From contig JAABTG010000010.1 of assembly GCA_011389995.1 (NCBI GenBank), positions 1 to 64,000 on the forward strand: a DNA stretch of 64,000 nt, read 5' to 3'. Source of the stretch: Thiotrichales bacterium. Its GTDB lineage: Bacteria > Pseudomonadota > Gammaproteobacteria > JAABTG01. Positions 40,070-49,423 of this stretch are shown here, one piece after another (the first letter of the stretch is position 1; the number at the start of each line of letters is the position of its first letter). The notes beneath the pieces were generated by a model. The model was not told the DNA's origin and made no database searches. It worked only from the letters and a program-made list of their open reading frames with translations. A program made the translations under genes and the position numbers.

Positions 40070-40849
40070 CTACCAGACCAGGGGCGACGGCTGAACCCTG
40101 GGTAAGTGGTATTTTTCCGGGTACCGCACGGCGTACAGATAGAGGCCGGTAGGGGGGGCGGTGACGCCACCCAGGCGACGATCCTGACCTTCGAGTACCT
40201 GCCGTGCCCAATCGGGGGGAAACCTGCCGATGCCCACCGCCATGAGCACCCCGGCGATGTTACGCACCATGTGATGCAGAAAGGCGTTGGCCTCCACGTC
40301 CAGGGACACCACCTCACCCGTCCGCTCCACATCGAGTCGGTTCACGGTGCGCACCGGCGTCCGGGCCTGACAGCCACTGGCGCGAAAGGCGGAGAAATCG
40401 TGTTCCCCCAGCAGGTGAACGGCGGCGCGGCGCATGGCCTCCACGTCCAGGGGACGGCGCCACCAGGTCATGCGGTGCCGCAGATTGGCCAGCCGGATGG
40501 GGCGGTTATAGATGAGATAACGATAACGCCGGGAGAGGGCGCTGAAACGGGCGTTGAAGTCGTCCGGCACCTGCCGCGCCCATAACACGGATACACCCGC
40601 GGGCAGATTGGCATTGGCACCCAGGGCCCAGGAACGCGGCGACCTGGAGACCACGGTGTCGAAGTGAATCACCTGCTCCCAGGCGTGGACGCCCGAGTCC
40701 GTGCGCCCGGCGCACACCGTGGCGACGGGATGAGCGGCCACCCTGGCCAGGGCCTGTTCCACCGCCGCCTGAACGCTGGGCCCGTTACGCTGGGTCTCCC
40801 AGCCGACGAACCCGCTGCCGTCGTACTCCACACCAAGGGCCCAGCGCAT
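40070..40849 (-). CDS. truA: tRNA pseudouridine(38-40) synthase
   Basis: 259 aa. The catalytic Asp is in CAGRTDSGVHAWEQV, with the start LGVEYDGSGFVGWETQ and the later FLHHMVRNIAGVL. Its length is normal. It lies between fimV and trpF, the conserved Pseudomonas order. Confidence 0.96.
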   Translation of the reverse strand: MRWALGVEYDGSGFVGWETQRNGPSVQAAVEQALARVAAHPVATVCAGRTDSGVHAWEQVIHFDTVVSRSPRSWALGANANLPAGVSVLWARQVPDDFNARFSALSRRYRYLIYNRPIRLANLRHRMTWWRRPLDVEAMRRAAVHLLGEHDFSAFRASGCQARTPVRTVNRLDVERTGEVVSLDVEANAFLHHMVRNIAGVLMAVGIGRFPPDWARQVLEGQDRRLGGVTAPPTGLYLYAVRYPEKYHLPRVQPSPLVW

Positions 40850-40931
40850 CAGACGCCCCGGAATGGCTTACACCGTGGCCGACCGCTGTCCGTGGCCCCC
40901 GCAGGGGCTGCCGCGAGGCGGCGAGGCCTCA

Positions 40932-43900
40932 TCAATCCAGCTTGTCGAGGAGGGCCTGGGCCTCCGTCTTCTGAGCCTCGTCACCTTCGCTCAGAACCTC
41001 CGAGAGGATGGTGCGCGCGCCATCGGCGTTGCCCATGTCGATGTAGGCCTGGGCGAGATCGAGCTTGGTGCCCACCTCATCCGGTTCACCCCCCATCTCA
41101 CCGCCGAGGCCGAGGGTCTGCGCCGGCTCCTCGTCTTCATCGAAGCCCAGATCCAGGTCGAAGTCGATCTCGGGGCCCTCGTCGTCGGGCCTCTGTGCCG
41201 TGATTCCCTCGCCCGTGTCCGACTTGGCGGCGTCGTCCTCGGGCAGGTCGAAATCGCTGAAATCGAAGTCGAGGTCCTCTTCGCCCTCGCCGGACTCGGA
41301 CGGCGTCGCGGTATCGCCCCCCCCGGTTCCCAGGTCGAGGTCCAGGCCGCCGCCTTCCGCGGCGGGCTTGTCCGCCTCCGTGCCGGCGTCCAGGTCCATA
41401 TCGAGGTTATCCAGGGCTACGGTGTCGAGGCGCCCGCTGTCGGCTTCGCCCGCTTTGCCGCCGGCTCCCGCGATGTCCTCACCGGTGTCCAGGTCGAAGT
41501 CCAGCCCCGAATCTTCAGGGGTCCCGGCCTCACCGCCGGCGGCGGGCCGTTCTGCCGTACTCGCCTGCTCCTCGTCGACCTCACCCAGGTCGAAGTCGAG
41601 GCCCATGCCTTCATCGCCCGCCGGCGTCTGCGGCTCACCGCTGCCTTCACTGCGCCCGACCTCCGGAACGCCCGAGGAGGCAGGAGGCGCCGGCTCCTCG
41701 TCCCCCAACCCCAGATCGAAGTCCAGACCACCTTCGGCCTTGTCCTCATCCCCTTCACCGAGGTCGAAGTCCAGTTCCATACCGGCCCCGGCGGCCCCAT
41801 CGTCTTCCTTGCCGGAGGCATCGCTGAGGTCCAGATCCAACCCGCCCCCGGTGCCGGACGTCTCATCACCCTCGCCGAGGTCGAAATCCAGGTCCAGTAC
41901 TTCGTCCCCGGTGGTCTGCCCGGCTTTCTCGGTCTCTTCATCGAATTCCAGATCGAGGCCCTCCATGGCGCGTTCGCCAGTGACCACCTCATCTTCACCC
42001 TCTTCCAGACCGAGATCGAAGTCGAGTTCCATGTCATCGGCCTGATCACCGGCCGCGACGCCCTCCGCCGCCGCCTGGGCGGTCTCATCCCCCGACAGAT
42101 CGAAATCGAGATCGCCCGGGGACCCCGCCATATCCGCCTGCTCGCCTTCCAGGGTCTTCTCGAACTCACTATCCAGGTCGTCGGCTTCCGCGCTGCCCGG
42201 GGTGGCCCCTCCTTCCATCTCATCGCTGTCCCCGAACAGCGGGCTATCGGGTGCCAGTTCTTCCCACCAGGTCATGGCCTGCACCATTGCAGGGGCGCCG
42301 GCCCCGACGAGGGCCTGCAGGGCAGCGGCATCCTTCCTGAAACCTTCGGTGTTCTTGGCGGTGTGATGGATCTCCAGCAGCTTGAGGTGGTAGGCCTCGC
42401 GCTCGGGGTCGGCGGCGATGGCCTTGCGCACCAACTGCTCGGCCTGGTCATAGCGCTCGTAGGCCAGGTATACGTTGACCTCGTCCAGGGCATCGTCGTC
42501 GCGGCTCGCGGCCTCCTGCACGAGGGTGTCACTGAAGGCCTCGGGGGAGGTCTGCTCATCCTTGGTGGACTCTTCGGCGGCGAATGCGGCCGTGGACTCG
42601 GTATCCTGCGCCGGCGGCGGCTCTACCGCCGCGGGGGGAGGCGTAACAGGTGTCACTTCCGCCTGCGGCTCCTCCGACTCGGGAGATTCACCAGCGGCGC
42701 GTTTCTTGCGCAGGAACAGACCGCCCAGCAACAGCAGCAGGATGCCGCCCAATCCGGCGCCCAGGATAGCGGGGCTGACGGGCAGGGAATCCAGCGGACC
42801 GGCCGGCTCGGACGCCGGCGGTGGCGGCAGTATGGGCGCCCGTTTGGGTGGCGTGGCGGGCTCGGCCGCAGGGGCTGGCTGTTGGGCAACGGGCTCCTCG
42901 ACGATGGGGGACTCGGCCACGGCCTCCCCGGCCGGCTCCTCGGTCACGGCGGCCGCGGTTTCCCCCTCATCGGGCCCCATCCCAGGCTCCCCGGCCTCAT
43001 CCCCCGCGGCGGGCTCGTCCATGGGACCCAACAGATCCTCCAACGGCAACGGCTCTTCGGTGAACGCAGGGTCGTCAAAGGAAGGCGGCGCCACCTCGGG
43101 TTCCGCCACCTCTTCGGGTTCGGCGCCGGAGGCGTCGAACTGTTCCTGGCGCAGGCGGCGCTGGAGTTCGGCGATGTTCTCGTTTTTCAGCTGCAGGAGG
43201 CGCTCGAAATCCTCCAGCATGGCCTCCGTCTCGGCGAGGCGCGACTTGATCTCGGCATTCTCGGCCTTGGCGGAATCCAACTCCTCCTCCGCCAGCATCA
43301 GGCTTTCCCGCAGGGCGTCGTCCCCTCCCGCACCGGCCCCCTGCTCGCCACGGCCGGGGCTCACCAACTCCAGGCGGGCGTCTTCGTCCACCGTCGACCC
43401 GGCGGCGCCGGCCTGTCCGCTGCCGGCCTGACGGGTATCCCCGGCGGGGGCCAACCCGGCGGTGCCTTCCAGCCGCTGCTGCTGCCAGCGCGCGTACTGG
43501 CGTTTCACCTCCGCCAGGGCCTCCCGCTGGGTACGCGCGGTCATCTCCTCCCGCCCGGGGATGCGCAGCACCTGGCCCTCCTTGAGGGCGTTGACATTGC
43601 CGGCGATAAAGGCATCGGGATTGGCGTCCACCAGCGCGAGCATGGCCTGCTGCACGCTGACGCCCACATCGGGACGTACGGCAGAAGCGATGGACCACAG
43701 GGTCTCGCTACGCTGCACCGGCCCGTAACGGCCGTCTCTCACCATGCCGCTGGCACCGGAAGGAGGCGGGGTGGTGGCGCTCGCCGGGGCGCGCTGAGGT
43801 GCCCGGGAGGCCGCCGCGGCCCCGGCATCCGCCGTCACCGTGGGCTGCACGGTGGTCTTCATGGCGTCGGCGTAGACGGGAGGGTCCAGCAGCACCGTGT

Positions 43901-44267
43901 ACTCCCGCAACAACCGCCCCGTGGGCCAGTTCACCTCGAGCAGGAAATTGAGAAAGGGTTCCCTTACGGGCTTCTGGGAGGTAACGCTGATGTAGGGTTT
44001 GCCGTCAGGCCCCGTACTGACGTTGAAACGGAGTTGCGAGAGGTTGCTGGACCACTCCAGCCCGGCCTTCTGGAAGTCCGCCACGGAGGCGAGTTCCGCC
44101 TTGATGTCCTCCAGCTCCGAGCTCCTCACCGAGTACAGATCGATGCGGGCCTGCAGCGGCTCGTTCAGCGCCGATGAAAGCTGAGCATTTCCGAGGCCGA
44201 GTGCGAGAACATTGACGGGAAGCGCGGCCACGGTGGCCGACAACAGGACCTTTCTCAGTTTCATCAC
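40932..44267 (-). CDS. fimV: FimV-family polar-organising protein
   Basis: 1111 aa. Signal peptide at residues 1-23, followed by the conserved FimV N-terminal domain (LGNAQLSSALNEPLQARI). A LysM peptidoglycan-binding unit lies near 180-237 (RSETLWSIASAV; VLRIPGREEM). A coiled coil follows at about 300-365, then a transmembrane helix near 500 with an RKKR stop. A very acidic cytoplasmic region carries about a dozen copies of an LDFDLG-type motif. A C-terminal TPR-like cap (KLDLAQAYIDMGNADGARTIL) closes it. FimV positions polar pili, flagella and chemosensory proteins in other species. ATG 44267 or 44264 is possible, with AGGGA upstream. Confidence 0.93.
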   Translation of the reverse strand: MMKLRKVLLSATVAALPVNVLALGLGNAQLSSALNEPLQARIDLYSVRSSELEDIKAELASVADFQKAGLEWSSNLSQLRFNVSTGPDGKPYISVTSQKPVREPFLNFLLEVNWPTGRLLREYTVLLDPPVYADAMKTTVQPTVTADAGAAAASRAPQRAPASATTPPPSGASGMVRDGRYGPVQRSETLWSIASAVRPDVGVSVQQAMLALVDANPDAFIAGNVNALKEGQVLRIPGREEMTARTQREALAEVKRQYARWQQQRLEGTAGLAPAGDTRQAGSGQAGAAGSTVDEDARLELVSPGRGEQGAGAGGDDALRESLMLAEEELDSAKAENAEIKSRLAETEAMLEDFERLLQLKNENIAELQRRLRQEQFDASGAEPEEVAEPEVAPPSFDDPAFTEEPLPLEDLLGPMDEPAAGDEAGEPGMGPDEGETAAAVTEEPAGEAVAESPIVEEPVAQQPAPAAEPATPPKRAPILPPPPASEPAGPLDSLPVSPAILGAGLGGILLLLLGGLFLRKKRAAGESPESEEPQAEVTPVTPPPAAVEPPPAQDTESTAAFAAEESTKDEQTSPEAFSDTLVQEAASRDDDALDEVNVYLAYERYDQAEQLVRKAIAADPEREAYHLKLLEIHHTAKNTEGFRKDAAALQALVGAGAPAMVQAMTWWEELAPDSPLFGDSDEMEGGATPGSAEADDLDSEFEKTLEGEQADMAGSPGDLDFDLSGDETAQAAAEGVAAGDQADDMELDFDLGLEEGEDEVVTGERAMEGLDLEFDEETEKAGQTTGDEVLDLDFDLGEGDETSGTGGGLDLDLSDASGKEDDGAAGAGMELDFDLGEGDEDKAEGGLDFDLGLGDEEPAPPASSGVPEVGRSEGSGEPQTPAGDEGMGLDFDLGEVDEEQASTAERPAAGGEAGTPEDSGLDFDLDTGEDIAGAGGKAGEADSGRLDTVALDNLDMDLDAGTEADKPAAEGGGLDLDLGTGGGDTATPSESGEGEEDLDFDFSDFDLPEDDAAKSDTGEGITAQRPDDEGPEIDFDLDLGFDEDEEPAQTLGLGGEMGGEPDEVGTKLDLAQAYIDMGNADGARTILSEVLSEGDEAQKTEAQALLDKLD

Positions 44268-44545
44268 GGATCCCTATACCTGTTTCTTTTGCTGGCCCAG
44301 AATTCTGGTGGGTCGCCTGAATTCAAACACACTCCCAACCCCTTCCCCAGCCGGTCAGGAAAGCTCTTTATGTCCCTTACATCTACCCGACAACTATAGC
44401 TTACGAATTAGCTTTTACCAGAATTTCAACGATTTGAACACCTTTTCTTCATAATCTCTCAAGTGTGTTCAACCCCTGATCGGCGACCAAAATCCAGCCT
44501 GCGCAACCAGCCGAACGAGCGGCGGCAGGTGGCATTCGCGGCGGG
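44268..44545 (-). promoter_or_regulatory. AT-rich asd-fimV intergenic region with dyad
   Basis: The region is clearly more AT-rich than its surroundings. It contains a perfect inverted repeat TTGAACAC (44434-44441) / GTGTTCAA (44465-44472) with 23 bp between. Promoter-like hexamers for fimV (TTGAAA at 44424-44429; TATAGT at 44393-44398) occur but are not ideally spaced with each other. Confidence 0.4.
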
Positions 44546-45658
44546 TCATTCCAGGATGATCCGCAACATCCGCCGCAGGGGCTCTGCGGCCCCCCACAGC
44601 AACTGATCACCCACGGTAAAGGCAGAGAGATACTCGCTGCCCATGGTCATCTTCCGCAGGCGGCCCACCGGGATATCCAGACGGCCGGTGACCGCCGCCG
44701 GGCTGAGTTCCCGCATGGAGATTTCGCGCTCGTTGGGGACCACCCGCACCCAGTCATTGGCCTTTTCGATGAGCGTCTCGATATCTGACAGCGGCAGATT
44801 GCGCGTGAGCTTGATGGTCAGGGCCTGACTGTGGCAGCGCATGGCCCCCACCCGCACGCATATGCCATCGATGGGCACCGGGTCGGCACCACGACCCAGG
44901 ATCTTGTTGGTCTCCGCCTGGCCCTTCCATTCCTCCCGGCTCTGGCCATTCTCCATCGCCCGATCGATCCAGGGGATGAGACTGCCCGCCAGGGGAACGC
45001 CGAATTCCCGGCGCGGGAAGGCATCCCCCCGCAGGGCGTCGGCCACGCCACGGTCGATATCCAGGATGGCGCTCGCCGGGTCCCCAAGCCGGGCTTCCGA
45101 GGCCTGCCACAGGGCGCCCATCTGGGCGATGAGTTCCCGCATATGGCGGGCCCCCGCACCGGATGCCGCCTGATAGGTCATGGAGCTCACCCATTCCACC
45201 AGCCCCTCCTCGAACAGGCCGCCCAGGGCCATGAGCATGAGGCTCACCGTGCAGTTGCCGCCCACGAAGGTCTTGACGCCGGCCTTCAGGGCATCGTCCA
45301 CGACGCGCCGATTGACGGGGTCCAGCACGATGACGCTGTCATCGGCCATACGCAGACTGGAGGCGGCATCTATCCAGTAACCCTGCCAGCCGGCGGCCCT
45401 CAGGCCACGATAGACGGTATTCGTATAATCGCCGCCCTGACAGCTCACCACCACATCCAGGGTCAGCAGAACCTCGAGGTCCGTGGCGTCCTGGAGGGGG
45501 GCGATGGACCTGCCGATGGCCGGGCCGGCCTGCCCCACCTGGGAGGTGGTCAGAAAGACGGGCTCTTCGATGCCGGCGAAATCATCCTCCGCCAGCATGC
45601 GTTCCATCAGCACGGAGCCCACCATCCCCCGCCAACCCACAAAACCGATGCGTTTCAT
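44546..45658 (-). CDS. asd: Aspartate-semialdehyde dehydrogenase
   Basis: A 370-aa enzyme at the branch to lysine/DAP, threonine and methionine. It has the NADP loop [11 protein letters not shown], the catalytic Cys in [23 protein letters not shown], and [16 protein letters not shown]. This is the gammaproteobacterial type. ATG 45658 (MKRIGFVGW) matches family starts; ATG 45664 or GTG 45682 are alternatives. A structured repeat lies directly upstream. Confidence 0.95.
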   Translation of the reverse strand: MKRIGFVGWRGMVGSVLMERMLAEDDFAGIEEPVFLTTSQVGQAGPAIGRSIAPLQDATDLEVLLTLDVVVSCQGGDYTNTVYRGLRAAGWQGYWIDAASSLRMADDSVIVLDPVNRRVVDDALKAGVKTFVGGNCTVSLMLMALGGLFEEGLVEWVSSMTYQAASGAGARHMRELIAQMGALWQASEARLGDPASAILDIDRGVADALRGDAFPRREFGVPLAGSLIPWIDRAMENGQSREEWKGQAETNKILGRGADPVPIDGICVRVGAMRCHSQALTIKLTRNLPLSDIETLIEKANDWVRVVPNEREISMRELSPAAVTGRLDIPVGRLRKMTMGSEYLSAFTVGDQLLWGAAEPLRRMLRIILE

Positions 45659-45691
45659 CTCCATCACCCGACTCGCGACCAAAGTTGTATA

Positions 45692-45845
45692 GGGAAGCCC
45701 TTATTGAATCAGTGCTTGCCGTGTGGTCCAGGATTGGACCGTCGCATCAATCGCGTAAACGATTGAAATGCGTGAGCTTGGTCCGGACATGTAGCGGGCC
45801 AAGCGGGGTAAGCAAAGCCAAGAAAGGCCTTGTTCAGGGCGTCTC
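45692..45845. repeat. Structured intergenic repeat, copy 1
   Basis: It shares with copy 2 (53344-53510) the core GCATCAATCGCGTAA.CGATTGAAATGCGTGAGC.TGGTCCGG.CATGTA. In this copy the stems are decayed: TCAATCGC/ACGATTGA has one mismatch, GCTTGGTCCG/CGGGCCAAGC has wobbles, and the first GGGAAGC... stem has lost its partner. It sits between leuB and asd. The only frames through it are short. Confidence 0.8.
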
Positions 45846-46915
45846 TAAAGCGCCGCCACCACGGCGTCCCCCATCGCGGCAGTGCCGACAGCCGCGGCGC
45901 CTGCCGTGATATCTGCGGTGCGCAGGCCCTGATCGAGCACCCGACTTACCGCCTCTTCCACCCGTGCCGCCAGTTCGGGGCGCCCTAGGGTATAGCGCAA
46001 CATCATGGCCACCGAAAGGATGGTGGCGAGGGGATTCGCCACCCCCTGGCCGGCGATGTCCGGCGCCGAACCGTGAATGGGCTCGTACAGGCCCTTGGCC
46101 CCGGCGTCGAGGGAGGCCGACGGCAGCATGCCGATGGAGCCCGTCAGCATGGCCGCCTGGTCAGACAGGATGTCGCCGAACATGTTGGTGGTGACGATGA
46201 CGTCGAACTGCTTGGGCGCGCGCACCAGCTGCATCGCCGCATTGTCCACGTACATGTGGCTCACCACCACATCGGGGTAATCCGCCGCCACCCGGTTGAC
46301 CACTTCGCGCCACAGCTCCGTGGCCTCCAGCACGTTGGCCTTGTCCACCGAGCACAGGCGGTGGTCGCGCTTCATGGCGATGTCAAAGGCCGCGCGGGCG
46401 ATGCGCTCTATCTCACTTTCACTATAGACCAGGGTATTGAAGCCCTCACGCTCGCCCCGATCATTGGTGCGGATACCGCGGGGCTGGCCGAAATAGATGC
46501 CGCCGGTGAGCTCGCGCACGATGAGGATGTCCAGGCCCGCCACCACCTCGGCCTTGAGAGATGAGGCCGCCGCCAGTTGCGGGTAGAGCAGGGCCGGGCG
46601 CAGATTGGCGAACAGGCCCAGCTCCCGCCGCAGGCCCAGCAGACCCTTCTCGGGCCGGATGGCGATATCCAGGTGCTCCCAGCGGGGACCACCCACGGCC
46701 CCCAGCAGGATGGCGTCGGCAGCCCGCGCGGCCTCCAGCGTCGAGGGCGGCAGGGGAACCCCCTCGACATCGATGGCGGCCCCCCCTACCAGGGCGGTCT
46801 CCAATTCGAAATCGATGCCGCCATCGGCGGCCAGGGCGTCCAGGACCTTGCGCGCCTCGGCGACGATCTCCGGGCCGATGCCGTCACCCGGCAGGATCAG
46901 CAGTCGCGCGCTCAT
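45845..46915 (-). CDS. leuB: 3-isopropylmalate dehydrogenase
   Basis: A 356-aa NAD-dependent decarboxylating dehydrogenase of leucine synthesis. It has [23 protein letters not shown], the substrate-site [37 protein letters not shown] and [16 protein letters not shown] 46915 overlaps the leuD stop as ATGA. Confidence 0.96.
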   Translation of the reverse strand: MSARLLILPGDGIGPEIVAEARKVLDALAADGGIDFELETALVGGAAIDVEGVPLPPSTLEAARAADAILLGAVGGPRWEHLDIAIRPEKGLLGLRRELGLFANLRPALLYPQLAAASSLKAEVVAGLDILIVRELTGGIYFGQPRGIRTNDRGEREGFNTLVYSESEIERIARAAFDIAMKRDHRLCSVDKANVLEATELWREVVNRVAADYPDVVVSHMYVDNAAMQLVRAPKQFDVIVTTNMFGDILSDQAAMLTGSIGMLPSASLDAGAKGLYEPIHGSAPDIAGQGVANPLATILSVAMMLRYTLGRPELAARVEEAVSRVLDQGLRTADITAGAAAVGTAAMGDAVVAAL

Positions 46916-47562
46916 TCCCCCACCCCCGAGAACAGCCACGGCGCCTCATGGCGGCGGCGCTCCTCATAGGCCCGGATGGCATCACCATGCTTGAGGGTCA
47001 GGCCGATCTCGTCCAGCCCCTCCAGCAGGCAGTGGCGCCGGAACGGCTCGATATCGAAGGCCAGTTGCGCGCCCGACGGCGTCGTCAGGGTCTGGTTCTC
47101 GAGGTCCACCGTCAGGCTGTAGCCCGGTGTGCCCTCTACCTCGTCGAACAGTTCACCGACCCGCGCGCCCTCCAGCACAATGGGCAGCAGACCGTTTTTG
47201 AAGCTGTTGTTATAGAAGATGTCGGCAAAGCTCGGCGCGATGATGACGCGAAAACCGTAATCCATCAGGGCCCAGGGGGCGTGCTCGCGGCTGGAACCGC
47301 AGCCGAAATTCTCCCGCGCCAGCAGAATGGAGGCCCCGCGGTAGCGGTCCTGGTTGAGGACGAAGTCTGGATTCAGCGGCCGCGCGGCGCAATCCTCGCC
47401 GGGCTCGCCGTGGTCCAGGTAGCGCCACTCGTCGAAGAGGTTGGGGCCGAAGCCGGTGCGCTTGATGGACTTGAGGAACTGTTTCGGGATGATGGCGTCC
47501 GTATCCACGTTGGCGCGATTGAGGGGCGCCACCAGACCGGTCAATTTGGTAAATCGTTCCAT
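46912..47562 (-). CDS. leuD: 3-isopropylmalate dehydratase small subunit
   Basis: 216 aa. It has [20 protein letters not shown], the [12 protein letters not shown] substrate region, [16 protein letters not shown] and [17 protein letters not shown]. It needs LeuC as the Fe-S partner; leuC, normally directly upstream, is not here. ATG 47562 with GAGGTGG upstream is preferred to the longer frame from 47616. First gene of leuD-leuB-asd. Confidence 0.95.
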   Translation of the reverse strand: MERFTKLTGLVAPLNRANVDTDAIIPKQFLKSIKRTGFGPNLFDEWRYLDHGEPGEDCAARPLNPDFVLNQDRYRGASILLARENFGCGSSREHAPWALMDYGFRVIIAPSFADIFYNNSFKNGLLPIVLEGARVGELFDEVEGTPGYSLTVDLENQTLTTPSGAQLAFDIEPFRRHCLLEGLDEIGLTLKHGDAIRAYEERRRHEAPWLFSGVGE

Positions 47563-47778
47563 TGTGCCGACCACCTCGACGAGAACTGAATGAATGCTGG
47601 TTAAGGAAGAGCTCATTGAAGCCGAATGTCAGCGCTGCCCGTGGGGCCCACGAGGAGGCCCTGAAGACCTCCCCATGGCCGCCACGGCGCCCGTCCGGAA
47701 AAGGCGCGCAGGATACCGTAATCCCCGCCGCGATGTCACAATGCCCACCGTGACACACGCGCCCGCGCGCCGGCCGCC

Positions 47779-48891
47779 ATGACCACCACATCGGACACCT
47801 CCCTGACCACGAACAGCCCGGACGCCACCGGGCTGGCGGCGCAAATCCGCGCGTGGGGCCGTGAGCTCGGCTTTCAACGGGTGGGATTCTGCGACACCGA
47901 GCTGTCGGCGGACGAGGCCCGGTTGATGGAATGGCTGGCCGCCGGGCGCCATGGCGACATGTCCTACATGGCCCGCCACGGCACCCGGCGCTCCCGGCCA
48001 GCAGAGCTGCTGCCCGGCACCATCACGGTGATCTCGGTGCGCATGGACTATCTCCCGGCGGACGATGTGGACCCCCTGGCGCTACTGCAACGCGGCGAGC
48101 GCGGCTACATCTCCCGCTATGCGCTGGGACGGGACTACCACAAGGTGATGCGGGGACGCCTCAAGGGTCTCGCCCGGCGCATCGAGGATGCCGTGGGTGC
48201 CCATGGCTGGCGGGTGTTCGTGGACAGCGCCCCGGTGCTGGAAAAGCCCCTGGCGGGCAAGGCCGGTCAGGGCTGGATGGGCAAGCACACCAATATCCTG
48301 GATCGCGACGCCGGCTCCTGGTTCTTCCTGGGGGAGATCTACACCGACCTGGCATTGCCGACGGATAGTCCGGTGGACGACCATTGCGGCACCTGTCACC
48401 GGTGCATCGATGCCTGCCCCACCGGGGCCATCACGGCGCCCTACGAGCTGGATGCCCGGCTATGCATCTCCTATCTCACCATCGAGCATCACGGCCCCAT
48501 CCCGCTTCCCCTCAGGCCCCTCATGGGCAACCGCATCTACGGCTGTGACGACTGTCAGCTGGTATGTCCCTGGAACCGCTTCGCCACGCCCACCACGGAG
48601 GCGGACTTCCAGCCCCGCCACGGCCTTTCCGATCCTGACCTGGTGGAACTCTTCGGATGGACGGAGGCCGAGTTCCTCCAGCGCACCGAAGGCAGTCCCA
48701 TTCGACGCATCGGCCATGTCCGCTGGTTGCGCAATATCGCCGTCGCCCTCGGCAATGCGCCGCCCTCGCCCCGCATCCGGGTGGCCCTGCAATCACGCCT
48801 CGGGCATCCCCACCCCCTGGTGCGCGAACATACCCGGTGGGCCCTGGAGCGCCAGGCCGTGGCCTGTGAGGCTGAGGGAGGCGCCGTATGA
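47779..48891 (+). CDS. queG: Epoxyqueuosine reductase
   Basis: A 370-aa cobalamin/Fe-S enzyme for the last step of queuosine synthesis in tRNA. The N-terminal domain has SYMARH and MDYLPADD. Two 4Fe-4S motifs are seen: CGTCHRCIDACPTGAI and the second Cys group GCDDCQLVCPWN. A C-terminal HEAT-like helical part follows. ATG 47779 has no ribosome site but gives the family start. It is divergent from leuD across 216 bp. Confidence 0.95.
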   Translation: MTTTSDTSLTTNSPDATGLAAQIRAWGRELGFQRVGFCDTELSADEARLMEWLAAGRHGDMSYMARHGTRRSRPAELLPGTITVISVRMDYLPADDVDPLALLQRGERGYISRYALGRDYHKVMRGRLKGLARRIEDAVGAHGWRVFVDSAPVLEKPLAGKAGQGWMGKHTNILDRDAGSWFFLGEIYTDLALPTDSPVDDHCGTCHRCIDACPTGAITAPYELDARLCISYLTIEHHGPIPLPLRPLMGNRIYGCDDCQLVCPWNRFATPTTEADFQPRHGLSDPDLVELFGWTEAEFLQRTEGSPIRRIGHVRWLRNIAVALGNAPPSPRIRVALQSRLGHPHPLVREHTRWALERQAVACEAEGGAV

Positions 48892-48945
48892 TGCGGCGCT
48901 TTCCGTCTTCCCCCGTGAACAGGGCATGACGGCAAGCGCCGGCCC

Positions 48946-49305
48946 TCATTCGGCGATGAGCTCGATGGCGTTGCCGTCGGGGTCGCGACAGAACAGGGCC
49001 GCCCGACCCGAACGGCTCGGGGTATAGGGCACCGCTGCCGCCTCCAACCTTTGCTTCAGGCCATCGAGGTCATGCACCCGCAGGGCGACATGGCGATCCC
49101 GTCCGCCATGGGCGGGGCGCCCGCCGACGGGATCGACGTTGGCGACCTGGAGCAGGTGTATCTGCTGCCCGCCCACATCCAGCCACGCCCCGGGATAGCC
49201 CAGATCGGGTCGCCCGTGATCCACGGCGAGTCCGAGGACGCCTTCATAGAAGGCAAGGGCGCCGGCCACGTCCCCCACCACCACGCTTACATGATCGATA
49301 CGCAA
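48946..49305 (-). CDS. VOC-superfamily (glyoxalase-like) protein
   Basis: A 119-aa single VOC module pair: RIDHVSVVVGDVAGALAFYEGVLGL at the start, HVALRVHDLDGLKQRL in the middle, and FCRDPDGNAIELI at the end, with metal ligands His, His and Glu. The start is TTG 49305, because GGAGGA lies 7 nt before it; a GTG at 49335 gives ten extra residues. The substrate is unknown. It is a single gene between queG and dapC. Confidence 0.82.
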   Translation of the reverse strand: MRIDHVSVVVGDVAGALAFYEGVLGLAVDHGRPDLGYPGAWLDVGGQQIHLLQVANVDPVGGRPAHGGRDRHVALRVHDLDGLKQRLEAAAVPYTPSRSGRAALFCRDPDGNAIELIAE

Positions 49306-49406
49306 CGTCTGTCCTCCATCACAACCCTTCTGCACGATGAAAACGGCGGAGCCCGCAGGCCCCCGGACTCTCCGGTCCGTCCCTGTCGGTCCGCACCGCT
49401 ATCCCA

Positions 49407-49412
49407 TATACT
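49407..49412 (+). promoter_or_regulatory. -10 element next to the dapC start
   Basis: TATACT ends 11 nt before the dapC ATG, with no ribosome site between. The message would have a leader of only about 5 nt. The -35 (TGTCGG region) is weak. Confidence 0.35.
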
Positions 49413-49423
49413 CCACAACCGCC

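Noticed and set aside
40863-44177. 1104-codon open frame on the plus strand opposite fimV
   Set aside because: It mirrors the codon structure of fimV in high-GC DNA. It has no start signal or family motifs, while the minus strand encodes a complete FimV.
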